Origin: Eucalyptus grandis
Taxonomy: Eukaryota > Streptophyta > Magnoliopsida > Myrtales > Myrtaceae
Direction of reading: 5' to 3'
DNA length: 64,000 bases
NCBI RefSeq assembly: GCF_016545825.1
Contig: NC_052614.1
Coordinates: 21,780,559-21,844,558 of the forward strand
Part shown: positions 57,787-64,000 of the stretch, in pieces
Layout: the number at the start of each line of letters is the position of its first letter
Position numbering within the stretch: position 1 is the first letter of the stretch
Notes under the pieces: model-generated
Database searches by the model: none
What the model was told of the DNA's origin: nothing
Seen by the model: only the letters and a program-made list of their open reading frames with translations
Translations under genes and position numbers: made by a program

Positions 57787-59055
57787 TGACACGTAGCCAA
57801 CAAGGGAAACTTGTTGAGCTTGATTTAAAAATCGAGCGTACATTCAAAAGGCGACTAAGAGAACAGAGAAATCACGCTAAGAAGATGGCAGGCGGTTATA
57901 ATGAAAATCCACGTAGACTCTTAAGAGATTATGCTGTATCAACAGTTCAAGGCGCCATATCAAGTATTAGAAGACCTGCAATTCAAGCAAACAACTTTGA
58001 GATCAAGCCGTCACTCATTTAGATGCTTCAACAATCAGTGCAATTCAATGGGCTACCAAGCGATGCTCTAAATGCTCATATCGATGCTTTTCTTGAAATC
58101 TGTGATACCATTAAATATAATGGAGTTACATATGACGCTATTAGATTGAAATTATTTCCATTATCTCTTAGAGACAAAGCTAAGAGTTGGTTTTCTTCTC
58201 TTCCTGCAGGATCAATTACTACATAGAATGATATGGCTAAGAAATTTCTTGGTAAGTTCTTTCCACCTGCAAAGTCTGCGAAGATGCGTAACGATATTAC
58301 TAATTTTATGCAAATGGATAATGAATCATTATATGAAGCATGTGAAAGTTCAAAGAATTTCTTAGGAGATGCCCACATCACGGACTACCCATATGGATGC
58401 AGGTACAAACTTTTTATAATGGCTCTAGTACAAATTTTCATTTTATGATTGATGCAGCTGTAAAAGGAACTCTAAATAATAAAACACTAGAAGAAGCCTA
58501 CAATCTATTGAGGGGATGGCGTCCAATAGTTACCATTTGCCTACTGAGAGACTAGTAATGCAAAAAGTTAGCGGAGTTCACGAAGTGGATGCTTTTGTTG
58601 CAATTGCTACACAATTTGAAGCACTCAACAAAAAGCTAGATAATATGAGTGTTTCAGTCATGAAAATTCAAAATTTGACATGTGCTTTTTGTGGTGGAGG
58701 ACATGTTAGCACAGCGTGTTAGGTAGGTAATACTTTTAAACAATCTAGTGAAAATTCTAATTTTGTTGGGAATTTTAACAGGTCATAGAATAATCCCTAC
58801 TCCAATACGTACAATCTGGGATGGTGCAATCATCCAAATTTTTCATGGAATAATCAGAATGTGATGAGACCACTGGAATTCAAACAATTAGAAGATACAA
58901 AGTCAAATTTGGAAGATATAGTCACCAAACTTGCTAACACAACTTATGACTTCATCAAAAGCACGGATGTGAGATTTCAAAACCAAGAGGCCTCAATTAG
59001 AAATTTGGAGATGCAAGCAGGTCAGTTAGCAAGCATGATGTCAGGGAGACAGTAA
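57787..59055 (+). pseudogene. gag: Athila-type gag, broken by stops
   Basis: Capsid precursor. It starts MTRSQQGKLVELDLKIERTF at 57787 and carries NNFEIKPSLI (57990), QFNGLPSDALNAHIDAFLEI (58040 onward), FPLSLRDKAKSWFSSLPAGS and FFPPAKSAKMRNDITNF. A Cys/His cluster CAFCGGGHVSTAC lies at 58681-58719. In-frame TAG codons at 58020, 58224, 58720 and 58786 replace Gln or Trp. A frameshift lies near 58430. The coiled-coil C-terminus (KSNLEDIVTKLANTTYDFIK) is in 58861-59055. Confidence 0.9.
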
Positions 59056-59061
59056 GGTTCT

Positions 59062-60085
59062 TTGCCGAGCAACACAGAGAAAAATCCAGTTGAAAACATA
59101 AAGGCTATTACCTTGAGAAGTGGTAAACAAGTGGGAGAAGAAGATGTCAAACAAGAGATTATTAGAGACAAGGAAGATGTGATCAATAAACAATCAAAGG
59201 AGACAAGCAAGAGTAAACTTTTTCCAGATAATCCCAAGCCATATGTGCTGCTAATTCCATTCCCTCGGCGACTCCAGCAGAGACAAAATAGATAAGCAAT
59301 TTTCTAAATTTCTTAATGTATTTAAAAAATTGCACATTAACATTCCTTTTGTAGATGCCTTAGCGCAAATGCCTAGTTATGCAAAATTTTTGAAGGAGAT
59401 TTTGGCAAACAAAAGGAAACTGGAGGATTATGAAACTGTGAAGTTAAACGAGGAGTGGTCAGCCATCCTACAAAACAAATTGCCTCCAAAATTAAAAGAT
59501 CTAGGGAGTTTTACTATTCCTTGCACTATTGTGGATTCTTACTTTGAAAAAACATTATGTGATTTAAGTGCAAGTATTAATTTGATGCCTTATTCAGTTT
59601 TCAAGAAATTAGGATTGGGTGAGGTAAAAACAACCACGGTGTCACTTCAATTGGCTGATCGATCAATTAAATATTCGAGAGGTATTGTGGAAGATGTTTT
59701 GGTAAAAATTGACAAATTTATCTTTCCTGCAGATTTCATAGTTCTTGACATGGAGGAAGATTTTAAGGTACCACTTATCTTAGGTCGACCTTTTCTAGCA
59801 ACAGGAAGAGCTCTTATTGATGTACAACAAGGGAAGTTGATTCTTAGAGTTCAAGATGATATCGTTTCATTAAATGTTTTTAAAGCAATGAAATATCCAT
59901 ATGATGATAATTCTTGTTTTAGAATTGAGACAGTTGACAAGTTAGTGAATAAGGTTTTTCAAGAAAATATTTTTAAAGATCCACTTGAAGTATGTCTGAT
60001 TCAACCAAGGGACGAAGATATTCAGAATGGGGAGATAAAGGAGCATGCAAATTTCATGGAGGCAATTTCACCATATTCAAGGTAA
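59062..60085 (+). pseudogene. Athila-type gag end and aspartic protease
   Basis: The linker ITLRSGKQVGEEDV (about 59110) precedes the protease-bearing frame 59330-60085. The active-site motif reads CDLSASINLMPYSVF (about 59558); the family form is DLGAS, so Gly is Ser here. The second conserved motif is VPLILGRPFLATGRALIDVQ (about 59770). The 251-codon frame is the longest intact piece of the element. The frame between the linker and 59330 is broken near 59290. Confidence 0.87.
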
Positions 60086-60241
60086 AAGGCAATTAAATTT
60101 GAAGAGTTAGGATAACACATTACAAAGTTTAAACCATCAATTGAAGAGCCTCTAATTTTTGAATTCAAACCCTTACATTCTCATTTAAAATATGCTTATT
60201 TAGATGGAGTTTCTTCATTATCAGTAATTATATCTTCTTTT

Positions 60242-61070
60242 TTGACATATTTGATGGAGGAGAAATTGCTTAGATTATTAAGAGAACATAAGGGTGCAAT
60301 TGGATGGAAAATAGCTGATATCAAGGGAATTAGTCATTCAATTTGCATGCACAAAATTTTGATGGAGGAACAATATAAACCTATTATCCAACCTCAGAGG
60401 CGTTTGAACCCGAAGATGCAAGAAGTAGTGAAAGCTGAGGTAATTAAGCTACTTGATGCAGGTATCATCTATCATATTTCTGATAGTTCTTAGGTAAGTC
60501 CTGTACAAGTTGTGCCAAAGAAATGTGGTATGACTGTTCAGAAAAATGACAATAATGAATTGATTCCAACTAGAACAGTTACTGGGTGGTGTGTGTGTAT
60601 ATATTATAGAAAATTAAATGATGTCACTAGAAAAGATTAATTTCCTTTATCATTTATTGATAAGATGTTAGAAAGACATGCGGGACATAAGTTTTATTGC
60701 TTTCTTAATGAATATTTGGGGTATAATCAGATTCCTATTGCACCAGAAGATCAAGAAAAAACTACTTTCACTTATTCCTATGGTACTTTGGCTTTTAGAA
60801 TAATGCCCTTTGGTATTTGTAATGCACCAGCTACTTTTCAGAGATGTATGATGGCTATTTTTCTAATATGGTTGAAAAATATATTGAGATTTTCATGGAT
60901 AATTTTTCCGCTTTTGGCTTATTATTTGATTCGTGTTTAAATAATTTGGCTTTGGTCTTACAAAGATGTGAGGAGACTAACCTTGTTTTGAATTGGGAGA
61001 AGTGTCACTTTATGGTGCAAGAAGGAATAGTGCTCGGGTATAAAATTTCTCAAAACGAAATAGAAGTTGA
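60242..61070 (+). pseudogene. Athila-type reverse transcriptase, broken
   Basis: Motifs in order: IIQPQRRLNPKMQEVVKAEV, LLDAGIIYHISDSS, then TAG (60491) for the Trp before VSPVQVVPKK, YYRKLNDVTRKD, FYCFLNEYLGYNQIPIAPED, QEKTTFTYSYGTLAFRIMPF and GICNAPATFQRCMMAIF. The catalytic FMDD-type box reads IFMDNFSAFG (60889-60918): the second Asp is Asn (60901-60903, GAT to AAT). One frameshift lies near 60880. Confidence 0.92.
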
Positions 61071-61831
61071 TTGAGCCAAAGTGGAGGTCATTGTAAAATT
61101 GCCTCCGCCAACATCTGTGAAACTTGTCAGAGGATTTTGGGGCATGTAGGATTTTATAGGCGGTTTATAAAAGATTTTTCAAAAATTGCTAAACCTCTTT
61201 CTAATCTTTTGGAAAAAGATGCTACTTTTAATTTTTCTTTTGAATGCATGCAGGCTTTTAACACTTTAAAGGAGAAGTTAATATCAGCACCAATTATGGC
61301 AGCACCAAATTGGGATTTACTTTTTGAACTGATGTGTGATGCTAGCGATTCTGCAATAGGAGCTGTTTTGGGATAAAGGAAGAATAAAATTTTTTGAACC
61401 ATATACTATGCTAGTCGAACCTTATGCAGTGCACAATTGAATTATTCAATAACTAGAAAAGGAACTTTTGGCGGTAGTTTTTACTTTTGACAAATTTCGT
61501 TCTTATTTAATTAGCTCAAAAGTTATAATTTATTCGATCACTTTGCTCTTAAGTATCTGCTTGAAAAGAAAGAATCAAAATCCAAGTTGATCGGTGGATT
61601 CTATTGCTGCAAGAATTTGATTTGAAAATCAAAGATAAGAAGGGGATTGAAAATCTAATTGTAGATTACTTATCAATAATTCCAAATTCAAAGGAAGAGG
61701 TAAGACCAATTTTGGAAGAGTTCCCTAATGAGGTTTTTTTTTTCATTAAGTCCACAAAAATTCCCTGGTACGCTGACTTTGTAAATTATTTAGTAAGTAA
61801 TGTTCTTCCTCCTGAATTATCATATCAATAG
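61071..61831 (+). pseudogene. Athila-type RNase H, broken
   Basis: Begins after a TGA (61072) in place of an expected Arg codon. Connection and RNase H pieces: GHVGFYRRFIKDFSKIAKPL, LMCDASDSAIGAVLG then TAA (61374) for Gln, a shifted YASRTLCSAQLNYSIT, KELLAVVFTFDKFRSYL and FALKYLLEKKESKSK. The frame recovers in 61604-61831 with LQEFDLKIKDKKGIENLIVD. Confidence 0.87.
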
Positions 61832-62998
61832 AAGAAAAAAAATTCTTTTCTGATGTTAAAAATTATTTTTGGGAAGAACCCTTCTTGTTTAAAGTATGTG
61901 CAGACCAAGTCATAAGGAGATGTGTTCTAGGCAAATAGAAGACAAACATTCTAGATCATTGTCATGATGGAGAGGCAGGTGGCCATTTTGGTGCCAACAA
62001 AACTACAGCTAAGATTTTACAATATGGATTTTATTGGCCTATACTTTTTAAAGATGCATACTCTTATGTAGCTTCATGTGATAGGTGTCAGAGAACTGGA
62101 AATATTTCAAGAAAAAATGAGATGCCTTTAAACAACATTATTGTGTGTGAATTATTTGATATTTTGGGTATTGATTTTATGGGACCCTTTATACCTTCTT
62201 ATGGAAATTTATACATTTTAGTGGCTATGGAGTATGTGTCTACGTGGGTAGAAGCTGTAACATTACCAACAAATAATGCTAAGGTTGTGGTCAAATTTTT
62301 GAAGAAAAATATTTTTACCCAATTTGGCACTCCTAAGGCAATTATAAGTGATAAGTGAATACATTTGTACAACAAACAATTTGAAGCACTTTTGAGTAAG
62401 TATGTAGTCACGCATAAGGTTGCAACCCCTTATCATCCTCAGACTAGTGGTTAAGTAGAGCTTTTAAATAGGGAAATCAAGAGAATTTTAGAAAAAAACA
62501 GTGAATGCCTCTAGGAAAGATTGATCAATAAAACTTGATGATGTACTTTGGGCCTATAGGACAATGTTTAAAACTCCAATTGGGATGTCTCCTTTTAGGC
62601 TAGTGTTTGGGAATGCTTGTCATTTACCAGTGGAATTAGAGCATAAAGCATATTGGGCATTGAAATTCCTGAATTTTGACATGCAATCTGCAGGTGAAGA
62701 AAAATTATTGCAACTGAATGAATTGGAGGAATTTCGCAATGAGGCTTGTGAAAATTCTAAGTTGTACAAGGAGCGTACAAAAAGATGGCATGACAAGCAC
62801 ATACTCAGAAGAGAGTTTAAAATTGATCAAAAGTCTTACTTTATAACTCTCATTTTAAACTTTTTCCAGGAAAGTTGCGGTCTCGATGGTCTGGTTCTTT
62901 CACAGTTACAGGTATTCCCATACGGAACAGTTAAAGTTGAGCATGACACTGAGGGCACAGATCAAGGTGAACGGTCAACGTTTGAAACCCTACTTTGA
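61832..62998 (+). pseudogene. Athila-type integrase, broken
   Basis: The N-terminal HHCC finger is spread over ILDHCHDGEAGGHFGANKTT and YVASCDRCQRTGNI (61945-62105). The catalytic core has FDILGIDFMGPFIPSYGN (first Asp) and FGTPKAIISDK (second Asp), then TGA at 62356. After that come KVATPYHPQTSG, TAA at 62452 for Gln, and ELLNREIKRI with the catalytic Glu. Later [20 protein letters not shown] and [14 protein letters not shown] lead to a C-terminal GPFTVTG-type end in another frame near 62900. Frameshifts lie near 62495 and 62830. Confidence 0.92.
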
Positions 62999-64000
62999 AG
63001 GTGGTTACAACAAGCATAAGACCACCATTGAACTTCATTTTCTAGAATAGCGACATCGAGATAGTTTGGTTGAAAACTATAAAGCAAGCGCTTCTTGAGA
63101 GGCAACCCAAGCATTTTAATTATTTTTTATTTTTATTTATTGTTAAGTTTATGTTTTGCAAAAAAAAAAAAAAAAAGATTAACTTTTCTCTATTTTATCC
63201 AAATTAATTTTTTAGGGATCACCTTTCAAGAGTTTAATCATCAAGGTTATCTATGAAGTTATCCTACAACCAGGGGAGTTTTCTTCATCCTATTTCTATT
63301 ATTCGCATTGAAGACACTACTTCATTCAAGTTTTTTGGGGGAGACAATTTTTTTTTGGCTATTTTTTTTTTTTTTTTATCATGATTGCATTTCTAGTTAT
63401 GAGTTTTTGCGATTCTTAGAAACTTGCAATTGATGTGTGAGTTAATTTTAATTTTGATTATGTTGATTTACTTACTGAGCACTAAAAGTCCTTTATTTTT
63501 TAATTATGTGTAAATCTAGAGAACATTCATGTGAAGTATGTGATTTTCTTAAATTTCACCCAAATTTTAGAATTTGTTTGATTTTCTCTTGAGGTGAAAT
63601 CCTAAGCTAAATCTAACTGAGAAAATGATTTAGGCAATTTTGGATCAATTGAGCCTTTCAAGCTAACCTATTTATTTATCCCCAGTTACCCGTTGAGCTT
63701 TAATTATTACCCAATTTTTCATTGGCACCCATATATATTTAACCTAGTAGTTATCAAGTTATATCATTGTCCCATGCCCTATGAACACGTTGATTTTTTT
63801 TTTTTGGATAAAAAATTATTTGAGCTTAATAGAAATTTGGGAGGAAGGATGGAGTATAAAAAAGAAGCAAAAAAAAAAAAAAAAAAAAAAAAGGAGAAGT
63901 GATTGCTATGGTTGTTTGGGGTGTATTGTCAAAAGAAAATTTGCTTTTATGTTTCTTATCCAACTTTCAATTGAGTAAGCCTTTTGAAGACTTATTGTGT
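62999..64000 (+). other. Post-integrase region of Athila-type element
   Basis: Non-coding region with the family-typical cttgagaggcaacccaag (63092-63110), a polypurine-like TTTTTTGGGGGAGACA (63334-63349) and several poly-T/poly-A runs. No envelope-like frame is seen. The 3' LTR is not reached. Confidence 0.6.
63145..63178. repeat. Poly-A run in post-integrase region
   Basis: About 17 consecutive A residues after ttatgttttgc. A similar run of about 24 lies at 63869-63892. Confidence 0.8.

Larger units (their letters stand above)
56526..64000 (+). mobile_element. Ty3/gypsy retrotransposon, Athila type, runs off window
   Basis: A 5' LTR, an Asp-tRNA-type primer site, gag, protease, reverse transcriptase, RNase H and integrase follow in Ty3/gypsy order. 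The gag wording NNFEIKPSLI, HIDAFLEICDTIKYNG and RDKAKSWFSSLPAGSITT is that of plant Athila-type elements. At least ten in-frame stops and several frameshifts make it inactive. The 3' LTR is beyond the right edge. Confidence 0.9.

Noticed and set aside
1..64000. CRISPR array, prokaryotic operon or phage-like system
   Set aside because: No spaced direct repeats or bacterial gene layout exist; all content fits a plant nuclear repeat region.

Overview
The window looks like nuclear DNA of a flowering plant, and repeats dominate it. Spliceosomal introns, plant LTR retrotransposons, plant L1-type LINEs, hAT-like and Mutator-like elements, a tRNA-derived SINE and a plastid-derived fragment all point that way. 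The exact lineage cannot be read from the sequence; a woody eudicot is plausible but unproven. No intact host gene was found. There is no CRISPR array, operon or prokaryotic system.

Left part (1-23,000). A 1.03-kb hAT-like element with an 8-bp target duplication lies at 313-1343. A local duplication follows: segment A (4266-5841 plus 15400-16057) and segment B (17743-19594 plus 20455-20727). A 9.6-kb Ty1/copia element of Sirevirus type (5842-15399) sits in A, and an 860-bp solo LTR (19595-20454) sits in B. Each copy keeps the empty site of the insertion found in the other. The copia element carries damaged gag-pol, an extra gene after pol, two polypurine tracts and two ~0.9-kb LTRs.

Middle part (23,000-39,750). 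A second duplication (23266-25134 and 25562-27988) carries an exon-like reading frame that I do not recognise. A SINE is present in only one copy. A repeat flanked by GGAACC-type motifs (about 28000-30310) contains one exon of a mitochondrial carrier resembling the S-adenosylmethionine carrier, so it may be a gene-fragment capture. Next, on the minus strand, are the 3' exons of a TOM1-like (TOL) ubiquitin-binding adaptor gene. Upstream of them are the first four coding exons of a PEX4-type peroxisomal ubiquitin-conjugating enzyme. Both carry frame lesions and both lack exons, so they look like gene remnants.

Right part (39,750-64,000). A near full-length L1-type LINE (39902-47022, minus) has split a 116-bp tandem repeat and was itself split by a 1.07-kb Mutator-like element. 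Two related LTR-like sequences lie in opposite orientation (47270-50226 and 50606-51390). A 5'-truncated LINE (52294-53838) sits inside a Ty3/gypsy gag remnant. An Athila-type gypsy element starts near 56526 and runs off the right edge. It has many stop codons, mostly explained by C-to-T or G-to-A changes.

The genes do not form a working pathway. The main value of the window is its insertion history: at least seven insertions have readable boundaries, and two or three also have a matching empty site nearby. I did not find a convincing undescribed functional system.
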